Shown: positions 52,438 through 60,975, counted from the first letter of the stretch. The stretch: 64,000 nucleotides of DNA from Desnuesiella massiliensis (GCF_001403615.1 NZ_LN879457.1:1648910-1712909), one strand, 5' to 3'. Numbers and translations are program-made. The notes: generated by a model not told the origin, from the letters alone.

Positions 52438-52467
52438 GATTTTCCCTCCTTACCTTTAAAGTTAGAA

Positions 52468-52923
52468 TTAAAATGGGATATCTCCATCATCTACAGGAGT
52501 CATATCCTCATCATAGGGCATACCTCCAAAACTTGGTTCGTTTGGCACACCATATCCAGAACCGCCACTAAAGCCAGCACTCTTATTAGCTCCAGAACCA
52601 GCTCCATTTCCCCACTCAAGGAATTGGACTTCTTCTGCTACTACTTCGGTAACATATCTCTTAGTGCCGTCCTTTGCGTCATAAGACCTTGTTTGGATTC
52701 TACCACTAACACCCATAAGTTTTCCTTTGCTCATGTAATTAGCAGTAGTTTCAGCTTGTTTACCCCATATTACTACGGAGATAAAGTCCGCCTCCCTTTG
52801 ACCATCTTTAGAAAATCTTCTATCAACCGCCAAGGTTACGGTGGCAACTGCAGTTCCAGCTCCAGGTGTAAACTTCAACTCTGGATCTTTTGTTAATCTT
52901 CCTATAAGAACTACTTTGTTCAT
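52468..52923 (-). CDS. ssb: Single-stranded DNA-binding protein
   Basis: SSB, 151 residues. The N-terminal OB fold (1-105) begins MNKVVLIGRLTKDPELKFTP. A glycine-rich linker follows, and the acidic C-terminal tip DDGDIPF binds partner proteins. Standard rpsF-ssb-rpsR order; 13 bp after rpsF. Confidence 0.97.
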   Translation of the reverse strand: MNKVVLIGRLTKDPELKFTPGAGTAVATVTLAVDRRFSKDGQREADFISVVIWGKQAETTANYMSKGKLMGVSGRIQTRSYDAKDGTKRYVTEVVAEEVQFLEWGNGAGSGANKSAGFSGGSGYGVPNEPSFGGMPYDEDMTPVDDGDIPF

Positions 52924-52936
52924 TTAAAGCACCACC

Positions 52937-53224
52937 TTATTTTTCTTCCTTAACAATGATGTGTCTTATAACTCCATCAGTAATTCTGAAAATTCTATCT
53001 AACTCTTTTGGTAATTCAGGGTTAGCACTGAAGTTTACAAGAGTATAGAAGCCTTCGTTAACTTTTTTGATTTCGTAAGCAAGTTTTCTCTTACCCCAAA
53101 AGTCAACGTTATCTACTACTCCACCACCATTTTCTATTACACCTTTAAATTTTTCGATAGCAGCTTTAACAGCCTCTTCTTCTAATGATGGGTGTAATAT
53201 GAATATAGTTTCATACTTTCTCAT
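52937..53224 (-). CDS. rpsF: 30S ribosomal protein S6
   Basis: Ribosomal protein S6, 95 residues. KYETIFILHPSLEEEAVKA and WGKRKLAYEIKKVNEGFY are diagnostic. The ATG at 53224 follows AGGAGGTGAATTGTG; a GTG one codon earlier is possible. The region upstream carries a probable autoregulatory leader. S6 pairs with S18, encoded two genes on. Confidence 0.97.
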   Translation of the reverse strand: MRKYETIFILHPSLEEEAVKAAIEKFKGVIENGGGVVDNVDFWGKRKLAYEIKKVNEGFYTLVNFSANPELPKELDRIFRITDGVIRHIIVKEEK

Positions 53225-53227
53225 CAC

Positions 53228-53281
53228 AATTCACCTCCTCCCCTCGGACTAACGGCTGTGAATTTCACAGCAGGGATTACA
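53228..53281 (-). promoter_or_regulatory. Probable S6:S18 leader RNA motif
   Basis: On the minus strand a GCTGTGA/TCACAGC hairpin (53271-53255) is followed directly by CGTTAGTCCGAGGGGAGG, which runs into the rpsF ribosome site. The known S6:S18 leader has a hairpin with a CCG element near the rpsF site, resembling the 16S target. Here CAGCCG and GTCCG fit that pattern. S6:S18 binding would limit rpsF translation. Confidence 0.55.
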
Positions 53282-53342
53282 TCAATATATTTTATCAGTT
53301 TATAAGATTAAAAGCAAGCTAAATTTTAAATTATTACACTTT

Positions 53343-53555
53343 TTAATTTTCAGCATTATTCTTAGGTCCATTTTGCTTTATAATTTTCTTAACATCTTTT
53401 TCAAACTTTTGCCTTGGAAGCATTACCAACCTTCCACATCCAGTACATTTTATCTTTATATCTGCACCTAGTCTAATTATCTCCCATTCATAGCTTCCAC
53501 AAGGATGCTGCTTTTTCATTTGTACTATGTCACCTAAATAAAACACCTTTTGCAT
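53343..53555 (-). CDS. DUF951 family protein
   Basis: A 70-residue protein of the DUF951 (YyzM) family. The segment FYLGDIVQMKKQHPCGSYEWEI with GADIKIKCTGCGR has Cys residues at HPCG and CTGCG, a possible zinc or metal site. Highly conserved in Firmicutes near the origin; function unknown. It lies directly after mscS (14-bp gap) on the same strand. Confidence 0.88.
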   Translation of the reverse strand: MQKVFYLGDIVQMKKQHPCGSYEWEIIRLGADIKIKCTGCGRLVMLPRQKFEKDVKKIIKQNGPKNNAEN

Positions 53556-53569
53556 AATAAATATCCTTT

Positions 53570-54457
53570 CTAATCATTTTTATTGACATTAATTATCTTC
53601 CTCCTAGGATAAGGAATTTCTATCCTTGCCTTGTCTAAAGCTTTTTTAATTTCTACTCTCAAGCTATTTTCGCATTCCCATTGAGTCATAGCTTTTGCTC
53701 TTCCAAAAACTCTTACGGTTACCCCCGACTCCTTTAATGAAGTAACTCCTAATACCTTAGGTCCCTCTACTATATTTTCATTATCCTTAAATTTCTCGCA
53801 AACTTCACTTATTACCTCTATAACTCTATCTATATCTTCCTCATAAGCTACATCTACATCCACTAATATTCTCATATCACTTCTTGAATGATTAGTAACT
53901 TGATTTATTAATCCATTAGGAATTATATTAATATCTCCATTAAAATCCTTAAGCTTAGTAAGTCTTAATCCTATGCTCTCTACGATGCCACCCTTATCAC
54001 CTATGTGTATATAGTCTCCTACAGCAAATTGGTCTTCAAATAGAATAAAAAAACCATTTATAACGTCTTTAACTAGATTCTGAGCACCAAAGCCTATGGC
54101 GACTCCACCAATACTAGCAAAAGTTAAGCTTATAGTTCCAAATATTTGTGTTAATATAGCAGCGATACCAAAAAAGTAAACAGTATATCTTAATATGCTC
54201 TTTAGTAAGGCCGCTAAAGTATTAGCTTTTTTTTCATCTAAAGATATTTTTAGCTTACTTTGCTTTTTCATGGACTTATCTATAATTCTCGTACCTATTC
54301 TTATAAATAGATACATGGCAACTATTATTAATAGTAGATTAAGTATCTTTAAAAAAAAGCCATTAATCTGATCCATGGTTATTCTAAATTTACCAATCTC
54401 TAAATATCCTTTTTCAAAATCAAGCTTAAGAGTAAACAAAGAATTCAAAATGCTCAT
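53570..54457 (-). CDS. mscS: Small-conductance mechanosensitive channel
   Basis: MscS-type channel (YkuT-like), 295 residues. Three N-terminal membrane helices (about 30-150). The pore-lining TM3 is rich in Gly/Ala (FASIGGVAIGFGAQNLVKDVI near 115-135), then the beta domain (QFAVGDYIHIGDKGGIVE) and the C-terminal alpha/beta domain. Opens under membrane tension to release solutes in osmotic downshift. In one transcript with DUF3343 and DUF951 genes. Confidence 0.94.
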   Translation of the reverse strand: MSILNSLFTLKLDFEKGYLEIGKFRITMDQINGFFLKILNLLLIIVAMYLFIRIGTRIIDKSMKKQSKLKISLDEKKANTLAALLKSILRYTVYFFGIAAILTQIFGTISLTFASIGGVAIGFGAQNLVKDVINGFFILFEDQFAVGDYIHIGDKGGIVESIGLRLTKLKDFNGDINIIPNGLINQVTNHSRSDMRILVDVDVAYEEDIDRVIEVISEVCEKFKDNENIVEGPKVLGVTSLKESGVTVRVFGRAKAMTQWECENSLRVEIKKALDKARIEIPYPRRKIINVNKND

Positions 54458-54472
54458 AAATACCCCCTAAAA

Positions 54473-54727
54473 TTAATCAAAAATAATCTCTTTTACTGAA
54501 TTCTCATCTCTATAGTAAATATTCTTATAAATAACCTTATTTTCACTTATTAAATCCTTTATTTTGTTTAATTCTTCTTCTCCAAATTTAATACATATAC
54601 CACAGCTTTGAGTTATATAAGTAGGTGTAGGCATAATAGTTATATTAACATTGTTACCTTTTAATACCCTTTCACCTTCAATGGCATCATGGGTGTTTTT
54701 AAAAATCATCAAATAGTATTTATTCAT
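54473..54727 (-). CDS. DUF3343 family protein
   Basis: An 84-residue protein of the DUF3343 family, recognised by KYYLMIFKNTHDAIEGERVLK at the start and SCGICIKFGEEEL near residue 41. The two cysteines there (SCGIC) are conserved and may be redox-active or carry sulfur or selenium; that is family speculation. It is first in the DUF3343-mscS-DUF951 transcript. Confidence 0.85.
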   Translation of the reverse strand: MNKYYLMIFKNTHDAIEGERVLKGNNVNITIMPTPTYITQSCGICIKFGEEELNKIKDLISENKVIYKNIYYRDENSVKEIIFD

Positions 54728-54936
54728 ATGTAATTTCTACAATAGATATGTAGAATCTTCTCCCCTTTCTTTATTAGAATTATCCTAACTAAGCTATAGT
54801 ATAAACTATTTTTATAGGGATTTAAAGCAATAATACTTTAATATATTGTTTATGTTTAATAGTTTTGTTATTCTAAATATATGATTAAATTATATGTAAA
54901 TTTTATTTAATATCTATATTTAAGGGAGTTAATTTT

Positions 54937-55563
54937 ATGCTAAACATACCAGACTTGTTTAAGGCTATATTTTCTGGTTTTACTACCGGCATAACTATTT
55001 GTATACCACTTGGACCTTCCGGTATTGAATCTATTAAAAGAACAATAGCTTTTAACTTTTACGAAGGATTTAAGGTTTCATTAGGTGCTATTACAGCGGA
55101 TATAAGTTGTATGATTTTAATAAACTTTGGACTATCTGCTATTTTTTTAAAAAGCAGAAAAACTGAAGGAGTTTTTTGGATAATTTCTGGAATACTTTTA
55201 ATGATTTTTTCTATATTTTCTAATGAAAGAAACGGTAAGCAAAAAGAATTTTCTTTTAATGCTTTTTCTACAGGATTTTTAATAACCTTTTTAAACCCCA
55301 TGACTCCGGCTCTATGGATCGCTCTAACAGGAACCATACTAAATGTTTGGAGAAATATAGGAGTAACTTATTACTGCATTTTTATTTTATCCTTAATAAT
55401 AGGTATGATAAGCTGGTTTGCTCTACTTAATTACCTTGCCCTAAAGGGTATAAAAATGCTTAATAATAAAACTTCAAATAAAACCTCATTAATTCTAAAA
55501 TATATATTATTAGTTTTAAGCTTTGGTTTTGTAATATATGGAATTTATCAATTTTTATCTTAA
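54937..55563 (+). CDS. LysE/RhtB family amino acid exporter
   Basis: A 208-residue membrane protein with six hydrophobic helices. The LysE family block GFTTGITICIPLGPSGIESIKR near residue 14-35 and FLITFLNPMTPALW near 110 are characteristic (the NP motif). It would export amino acids or related metabolites with the proton gradient. Lysine cannot be inferred, but the genome's heavy lysine use makes it worth noting. AAGGGAGTTAATTTT precedes the ATG. Confidence 0.88.
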   Translation: MLNIPDLFKAIFSGFTTGITICIPLGPSGIESIKRTIAFNFYEGFKVSLGAITADISCMILINFGLSAIFLKSRKTEGVFWIISGILLMIFSIFSNERNGKQKEFSFNAFSTGFLITFLNPMTPALWIALTGTILNVWRNIGVTYYCIFILSLIIGMISWFALLNYLALKGIKMLNNKTSNKTSLILKYILLVLSFGFVIYGIYQFLS

Positions 55564-55624
55564 TTTTTATGTTGTTATTAAACTAAATTGAAAGGCAGGT
55601 GAAACCGTTGATAATAAGGCAACG

Positions 55625-56785
55625 GTGATAATGAAGATATACTTAGATAATGCAGCTACTTCTTTTCCTAAACCATCTAGTGTTGTAGATGCAGTAGTAA
55701 ATTACATGACTAACATTGGCTCTAATCCAGGAAGGGGCAGCTATAATAATGCTTTGGAGGGAAGTAGGATAGTTTATAATTGTCGTGAGAGAATATGTGA
55801 TTTATTCAATTTCCATAAACCAGAAAATGTAATTTTTATGCCTAATATAACCTATTCCCTAAATGTACTTATTAAAAGTATTGTAAAAAATAATTGGCAT
55901 ATAATAATATCTTCTATGGAACATAATTCTGTATTGCGACCCATTTTTCAGCTAAAAGAAACCATGAATATAGATATTGATGTAATTCAATGCTCAGAGG
56001 AAGGTTTTATTGATTTAGATGATTTTAAGTCTAAAATAAGGCAGAATACAAAGCTTGTAGTTTTATCTCACGCCTCTAATGTAAATGGCTCCATTCAACC
56101 GTTATATGAAATTGGAGAAATTTGTAGAAATAAGGGAGTATACTTTATAATTGACTCCGCTCAAACTGCTGGCTCCTTAGAAGTAGATTTTAATGATTTA
56201 AATTGTAACGCTCTAGCTTTTACTGGACATAAATCTTTATTAGGACCTCAAGGCATAGGTGGCTTTTTAATAGATGATGAATTAAATAACTTGTCAATTC
56301 CTTATATAGTTGGGGGAACAGGCAGTCTTTCTTCTCAAATAACTCAGCCTGATTTTCTGCCTGATAAATTCGAAAGTGGAACATTAAATACTCCTGGTAT
56401 AGCCGGATTACTTGAAGGCATTAAATTTATAGAAAAAGAAGGATTAAAAGCTATAAGAGATCATGAAGATAGTCTAACTAAATATTTTATAGACAGTCTC
56501 TTAAATATGAAGGATATCATTTTTTATGGTTCTACAAATGTTGAACTGCGCACTTCTACTATTTCTATAAATTTTAACCACAGAGACTCTGCGGAAGTAT
56601 CCTATCTTTTAGACAGCCAATATGGTGTTATGACTAGAACTGGTTTACATTGTGCTCCTTTAGCACATAAAACTATAGGTTCCTATCCCATAGGCACTTT
56701 AAGGTTTAGCATTGGATACTTTAATACTAAAGAAGAAATTAAATATACTATAGATAGTTTACATAATATATTAAGGGGGATTTGA
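55625..56785 (+). CDS. Class V aminotransferase / cysteine desulfurase-like protein
   Basis: A 386-residue PLP enzyme of the class V aminotransferase family. YLDNAATSFPKPSSVVDAV opens it, EHNSVLRP holds the ring-stacking His, the PLP lysine is in AFTGHKSLLGPQG, and the Cys is in MTRTGLHCAPLAHKTIG. This belongs to the 'cysteine desulfurase family' close to SufS but without a Suf partner nearby. The substrate is unproven. The start could be the GTG at 55625 (AAGG 5 nt before) or the ATG at 55631. It lies 2 bp before ytvI, so it may be sporulation-expressed. Confidence 0.85.
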   Translation: MIMKIYLDNAATSFPKPSSVVDAVVNYMTNIGSNPGRGSYNNALEGSRIVYNCRERICDLFNFHKPENVIFMPNITYSLNVLIKSIVKNNWHIIISSMEHNSVLRPIFQLKETMNIDIDVIQCSEEGFIDLDDFKSKIRQNTKLVVLSHASNVNGSIQPLYEIGEICRNKGVYFIIDSAQTAGSLEVDFNDLNCNALAFTGHKSLLGPQGIGGFLIDDELNNLSIPYIVGGTGSLSSQITQPDFLPDKFESGTLNTPGIAGLLEGIKFIEKEGLKAIRDHEDSLTKYFIDSLLNMKDIIFYGSTNVELRTSTISINFNHRDSAEVSYLLDSQYGVMTRTGLHCAPLAHKTIGSYPIGTLRFSIGYFNTKEEIKYTIDSLHNILRGI

Positions 56786-56786
56786 T

Positions 56787-57836
56787 ATGGAGAATTTTCA
56801 AGATAAAATAAGCAAGTTACTAATTTTCTTTTTAGTTTATACCATTACTTTTCTTTTATTTTTTAAAACTTTGACTTATACACTACCCTTTGTACTAGCA
56901 ATTATTTTTGCCTACATACTAAGAGAGCCTACTAAGTTCTTGGCTAAGAAAATAAAATGTAAAGAGTCCTTAGCCTCTTTATTAACTACTATAGTTTTTT
57001 TTAGTGTAATAGTTACATTAGTATATTTTATAATTTCTTCTCTTACTAGTGAGCTCATAAGATTTACAAAAGGTATACAATTATATATCAATAATAACTA
57101 TGGTTTAATATTAGACTTTCTTACTAAACTTCAGGACAATTTTAATAATTTAGATCCTACAATTTTAGCGTCTATTAAAAACTCAATTTTAAACTCTATT
57201 TCTACTATAGTAAATTCTACTGTTAACATTGGTACATCTATAGTAACTTATTTAATAAGTGTTTTAAGTTCTATTCCATATATAGGTATGGTAATAATTT
57301 TCACTCTAATTTCAACTTACTTTTTTACCAAAAGACTTTCTTCTTCAGATTTTAAAATAAATATATTTACTAATAACAATGGACAAAAGGCAAGACATAT
57401 TTTTATTCATTCAAAAAAGATGTTAGGAAATTATATTGTTTCTTATACTTTTGTAATATTTATAACTTTTTTAATTACATTGTTTGGTTTTTTAATATTA
57501 AGAGTTGATTATGCAGTAATTTTAAGCTTATTATGTGCTCTTTTAGATTTATTACCTGTTCTAGGTATGCCTATGGTTTACATTCCTCTTATAATTATTA
57601 ACTTTTTAGCACACAATTACTTTACTGCTATTGGTCTAATAATATTATATTGTCTAGTATTTATCTCAAGGCAAATAATAGAACCTAAAATTATGTCTAC
57701 CTCTTTAGGTCTTGACCCCGTAGCTGTTTTAGCTGCAATATTTATAGGCTTAAAGGCAAATGGTGTATCAGGAATGATATTTTGTATGTTTCTAGTGGTT
57801 TTTTATAATATATTAAAAAAAGCCGAAGTTTTATAA
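56787..57836 (+). CDS. ytvI: Sporulation membrane protein YtvI (AI-2E transporter family)
   Basis: A 349-residue polytopic protein of the AI-2E/UPF0118 family, with about eight membrane helices. The conserved end LDLLPVLGMPMVYIPLIII, then RQIIEPKIMSTSLGLDPVAVL is a family signature (the EPKIM..S.GL motif). It most resembles YtvI, made in sporulation in Bacilli and clostridia. The ATG lies 1 bp past the upstream stop. Confidence 0.85.
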   Translation: MENFQDKISKLLIFFLVYTITFLLFFKTLTYTLPFVLAIIFAYILREPTKFLAKKIKCKESLASLLTTIVFFSVIVTLVYFIISSLTSELIRFTKGIQLYINNNYGLILDFLTKLQDNFNNLDPTILASIKNSILNSISTIVNSTVNIGTSIVTYLISVLSSIPYIGMVIIFTLISTYFFTKRLSSSDFKINIFTNNNGQKARHIFIHSKKMLGNYIVSYTFVIFITFLITLFGFLILRVDYAVILSLLCALLDLLPVLGMPMVYIPLIIINFLAHNYFTAIGLIILYCLVFISRQIIEPKIMSTSLGLDPVAVLAAIFIGLKANGVSGMIFCMFLVVFYNILKKAEVL

Positions 57837-57847
57837 TTCTACAGTAT

Positions 57848-57890
57848 AAAAACCTCCTTTTTGGACATAATTCCAGAAAAGGAGGTTTTT
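57848..57890 (+). terminator. Terminator hairpin containing the yyaC ribosome site
   Basis: AAAAACCTCC begins at 57848 and pairs with GGAGGTTTTT (57881-57890), with TTTT/AAAA inner pairs. It is a full intrinsic terminator for ytvI. Its 3' arm GGAGG (57881-57885) is the only ribosome site for yyaC, whose ATG is at 57896. Confidence 0.8.
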
Positions 57891-57895
57891 CTTTA

Positions 57896-58492
57896 ATGAA
57901 TGAAAAATTTATTTTTGACTGTCTAAGTAAAGATTCACCTTTTAAAATTCGAGATGTATTAAGTTATGAAATAAGTCAAGCTTTAAAAGCTAATCGTCCT
58001 ATTGTATTTCTCTGCATTGGAACAGATCGCTCTACAGGAGATAGTCTTGGTCCACTAGTAGGTGACAAATTAAAGTTTTTAATAAGAAATAAGGTGGCCC
58101 TTTATGGAAACCTTGAAAATCCCGTACATGCTAAAAATTTAAGAGATACTTTAGAAATAATTAATTCAAATTATAATGATCCATTTATTATAGCTATAGA
58201 TGCTTGTCTTGGAAATATTCAAAATGTAGGAAAGATAATGATTGAAAGAAAGCCTCTGCATCCTGGATCCGCTATGAATAAAGACCTTCCTCCTGTTGGA
58301 GATCTTAGTATTACAGGCATAGTTAACATTTCCGGTGCCTTAGAATTTATGGTACTACAAAACACTAGACTCTTTACTGTTATGCAGCTGGCAGAAACTA
58401 TATCAAAGGGAATTTATCATTCTGTCTTAAAATCTATAGGTGGTAGAAAATCCTCAATACCTTCAAGTTCTGAGATAGAATTACAAAACTAA
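57896..58492 (+). CDS. yyaC: Spore protease YyaC
   Basis: A 198-residue protein of the YyaC family, related to the GPR germination protease. IVFLCIGTDRSTGDSLGPLVG near 42-62 and IAIDACLGNIQNVGK (about 99-113) are diagnostic; the family fold places the conserved acidic residues at DRS/GDS and IDA. The product is expected in the forespore. Its GGAGG site sits in the ytvI terminator arm. It converges on ykuS, with overlapping stop codons. Confidence 0.9.
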   Translation: MNEKFIFDCLSKDSPFKIRDVLSYEISQALKANRPIVFLCIGTDRSTGDSLGPLVGDKLKFLIRNKVALYGNLENPVHAKNLRDTLEIINSNYNDPFIIAIDACLGNIQNVGKIMIERKPLHPGSAMNKDLPPVGDLSITGIVNISGALEFMVLQNTRLFTVMQLAETISKGIYHSVLKSIGGRKSSIPSSSEIELQN

Positions 58493-58740
58493 AATATAGA
58501 ATTGTAAACCCTACTATTTATAATATATTCTATATCATCTATGCTTTTACTTCCACAATCTATGATCAATGTCCCCTCTTTTTTAAAACTATTTTGAAGG
58601 TTTGATATTGAACTATTATTTTCTTTTAACATACATAAAATAGCATCACAAGGTTCTGATTTGTCATTTGTTATCTCGTGACCTCTTTCTATAAGCTGCT
58701 CCTTAATATGTTCTAAATCTTTATCTACAAATACTTTCAT
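58489..58740 (-). CDS. UPF0180 (YkuS-like) protein
   Basis: An 83-residue cytosolic protein of the YkuS/UPF0180 family: VFVDKDLEHIKEQLIERGHEI with ITNDKSEPCDAILCM matches 'v.v.e.l..i...l...GyeV...d...cdaivv.G'. Function unknown. The start is ATG 58740, since AAAGGAGGTTTTGTT lies just before it; an upstream in-frame codon at 58794 would run through the terminator hairpin. It is 59 bp behind the DUF4446 gene. Confidence 0.8.
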   Translation of the reverse strand: MKVFVDKDLEHIKEQLIERGHEITNDKSEPCDAILCMLKENNSSISNLQNSFKKEGTLIIDCGSKSIDDIEYIINSRVYNSIF

Positions 58741-58743
58741 AAC

Positions 58744-58786
58744 AAAACCTCCTTTTAGCAAATATTTTTGCCTTAAAGGAGGTTTT
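58744..58786 (-). terminator. Terminator hairpin containing the YkuS-like ribosome site
   Basis: On the minus strand AAAACCTCCTTT (58786-58775) pairs with AAAGGAGGTTTT (58755-58744), with a GCAAA/TTTGC inner stem. It follows the DUF4446 stop by 13 bp; the 3' arm GGAGG is the ribosome site of the YkuS-like gene starting at 58740. Confidence 0.78.
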
Positions 58787-58799
58787 TTATACAATAGAG

Positions 58800-59297
58800 C
58801 TATTTATTCATAGCTTCAGCTAACACATGCAATTCTTCTTCTGATAAATCATATCTTGAAATTCCTTTATCTATAGGCTTGGCATAGGTTGTACTCTCAT
58901 TTCTTCCATAGATACCTGTTATTACTACTCCATCATTTTTATCATTTAATAAAGCAATAGAAAAGCTTAAATCACTACCTACATCATCAAAAGCCTTATA
59001 TCTCATCATTGATACCTTTTGAACGCAATCTTTTACTCTCAAATCTAGCTTTTCAAAGAGTTGTTTCATTTCTAAGGTATTTTTATTTGCTTCATCCACC
59101 TTGTCCATATATCCAATTATTAATTCCTCTACATTCTTATTATTAACACCTCTCATAAACTTTCTATATCTTTTTTCAAGATTGCTAGTACTTCTAAATA
59201 ATACTGCTATTAAAATTAATAAGATTATAATAATAACTATTAGGCCAAGGATTAGATAAGGTTGAAATTTTACTATTATATCATATATATTCTGCAA
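58800..59297 (-). CDS. DUF4446 family membrane-anchored protein
   Basis: A 165-residue protein with one N-terminal helix (PYLILGLIVIIIILLILIAVLF), a coiled-coil middle (about 45-95) and a globular end (MRYKAFDDVGSDLSFSIALL, then GVVITGIYGRNESTTYAKPI), the DUF4446 signature. It is regularly found just behind parB in clostridia, so a chromosome- or membrane-linked role is possible; no function is proven. The start codon at 59297 is TTG with GAGGGG about 13 nt upstream, longer than normal spacing. Confidence 0.88.
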   Translation of the reverse strand: MQNIYDIIVKFQPYLILGLIVIIIILLILIAVLFRSTSNLEKRYRKFMRGVNNKNVEELIIGYMDKVDEANKNTLEMKQLFEKLDLRVKDCVQKVSMMRYKAFDDVGSDLSFSIALLNDKNDGVVITGIYGRNESTTYAKPIDKGISRYDLSEEELHVLAEAMNK

Positions 59298-59335
59298 TTT
59301 ACTTTTATTCCCCTCTCTATTATACTGAATACAAA

Positions 59336-59351
59336 TGTTTCACGTGAAACA
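59336..59351. other. parS site
   Basis: TGTTTCACGTGAAACA, a perfect match to the conserved ParB-binding parS palindrome. It lies 1 bp past the parB stop, between parB and the DUF4446 gene. Confidence 0.97.
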
Positions 59352-59352
59352 T

Positions 59353-60198
59353 TTACAAATTTATTATATCTAAAATACGTTGTAGGTCATCATTAGAATA
59401 ATATTCTATTTCAATTTTACCTCTATTCTTCTTTGCATTAATCACTACCTTAGTACCAAAATGGTTTTCTAGCTTTGACTTTACATCATTTAAATAAGGT
59501 TGTGTTTCTACTTTCTTCTTATCTTCTTTACTTTGGGGATTTAATAAATTTTTTATAACTCTTTCAGTGTCCCTAACGCTTAAATTCTCATCTATTATTT
59601 TTTTGCATATTTCATGCTGCATATTTAAATTTGGTAATGCTAGCAAAGCTCTGCCATGGCCCTCTGTAATTATTCCTTCTATTAAAAATTGTTGAACCAT
59701 TTCATCTAAATTTAATAACCTTAAGGTATTAGTAATGGCAACTCTTGATTTTCCAATCTTAGTGCTTAGTTCCTCTTGAGTTAAATCAAAATCCTCAAGT
59801 AATTTCTTATAAGCTTTAGCTTCCTCTATAGGATTTAAATCTTCCCTTTGTATATTTTCTATAAGTGATATCTCCAAAACTTGCTTATCTGTTAATTCCA
59901 TTACTATAGCGGGTATCTCTTTTATTCCAATTTCTTTGGCTGCTCTCCATCTTCTTTCTCCAGCTACAATAACATAACTTTCATTCTGCTTTTTTAATAT
60001 TAAGGGCTGAATAATTCCATGTTCTTTTATAGAATTTGCTAAGTTCATTATTTTTTCCTTATCAAACTCTTTTCTTGGTTGATCCACATTAGGCTTAATC
60101 AAATTTATAGAAATTAAGTTTCCTTTTGTTTCTTCACTTTTCTCTTCTTCTGGAATTAATGCCCCTAACCCCTTTCCAAGTCCAAATTTTTTACTCAA
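59353..60198 (-). CDS. parB: Chromosome partitioning protein ParB (Spo0J)
   Basis: ParB CTPase, 281 residues, which loads at parS and spreads to segregate the origin. The N-terminal region has IKPNVDQPRKEFD, box ENIQREDLNPIEEA and the CTP-binding VIVAGERRWRAAKE (C-motif GERRxRA). HTH in EELSTKIGKSRVAITNTLRLL, and a C-terminal dimer domain. The opening KKFGLGKGLGALIPEE is the ParA-contacting tail. Full length; 7 bp from parA. Confidence 0.97.
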   Translation of the reverse strand: MSKKFGLGKGLGALIPEEEKSEETKGNLISINLIKPNVDQPRKEFDKEKIMNLANSIKEHGIIQPLILKKQNESYVIVAGERRWRAAKEIGIKEIPAIVMELTDKQVLEISLIENIQREDLNPIEEAKAYKKLLEDFDLTQEELSTKIGKSRVAITNTLRLLNLDEMVQQFLIEGIITEGHGRALLALPNLNMQHEICKKIIDENLSVRDTERVIKNLLNPQSKEDKKKVETQPYLNDVKSKLENHFGTKVVINAKKNRGKIEIEYYSNDDLQRILDIINL

Positions 60199-60205
60199 TG
60201 CAATC

Positions 60206-60970
60206 TCACTCCTGTCTCTTTAAAAATTCTTTATATAATTCTTCATAAGCTTCCGCACCTTTGCATCTATCATCATATAGCATAATAGGTAGTCCAAAAC
60301 TTGGTGCCTCCGCTAATCGTATATTTCTTGGGATGGTAGTTTCATATACTTTATCCTTAAAATACTTTTTCACTTCAGAAACAACTTCGTTTGACAAATT
60401 AGTTCTGCCGTCATACATACTCATTATTACTCCCTCAATATCCAAATCCTTATTGAGAGACTTTTTTACCAGCTGAACTGTGTTAACTAGTTGTCCTACT
60501 CCTTCTAATGCATAAAATTCGCACTGTATAGGTATAAGTACCGAATTGGAGGCAGTTAAAGCATTAATTGTTAAAAATCCTAAGGATGGAGGACAATCAA
60601 TAAAAACAAAGTCAAACTTATCTCTTATGTCAGCAAGTTTTTTCTTTAAAATATTCTCTCTATTCTTTCTTTCAATAAGTTCAACTTCTGCTCCAGCTAA
60701 CTCCATAGTAGATGGCGCTATGTATAATCCCTTTACAAGCTCAGATTCTATTATAACTTCTTCCAAAGGAACATCTGAGGTTAATACATCATATATAGAA
60801 TTCTGCAAGCTTTTTTTGTCAATTCCTAGTCCACTAGTTGTATTACCTTGTGGATCAATATCTAAAGCAAGCACCTTGTATCCTTCTAAAGCTAAATAAG
60901 CGCATAGATTAATATTAGTAGTAGTCTTTCCAACTCCACCCTTTTGATTAAAAATGCATATAATTTTCAT
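60206..60970 (-). CDS. parA: Chromosome partitioning ATPase ParA (Soj)
   Basis: ParA-type deviant Walker ATPase, 254 residues, which binds DNA as an ATP dimer. The deviant Walker A KGGVGKTTTNINL lies at 10-22, switch DIDPQGNTTSGLG near 38-50 and FIDCPPSLGFL near 123. The conserved start MKIICIFNQKGGVG fixes the ATG at 60970. Only a weak TAGAG lies close to that ATG; the strong AAGGAGG is 48-54 nt upstream, beyond a 9-bp hairpin (see 60976-61024). Confidence 0.97.
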   Translation of the reverse strand: MKIICIFNQKGGVGKTTTNINLCAYLALEGYKVLALDIDPQGNTTSGLGIDKKSLQNSIYDVLTSDVPLEEVIIESELVKGLYIAPSTMELAGAEVELIERKNRENILKKKLADIRDKFDFVFIDCPPSLGFLTINALTASNSVLIPIQCEFYALEGVGQLVNTVQLVKKSLNKDLDIEGVIMSMYDGRTNLSNEVVSEVKKYFKDKVYETTIPRNIRLAEAPSFGLPIMLYDDRCKGAEAYEELYKEFLKRQE

Positions 60971-60975
60971 AGTGT

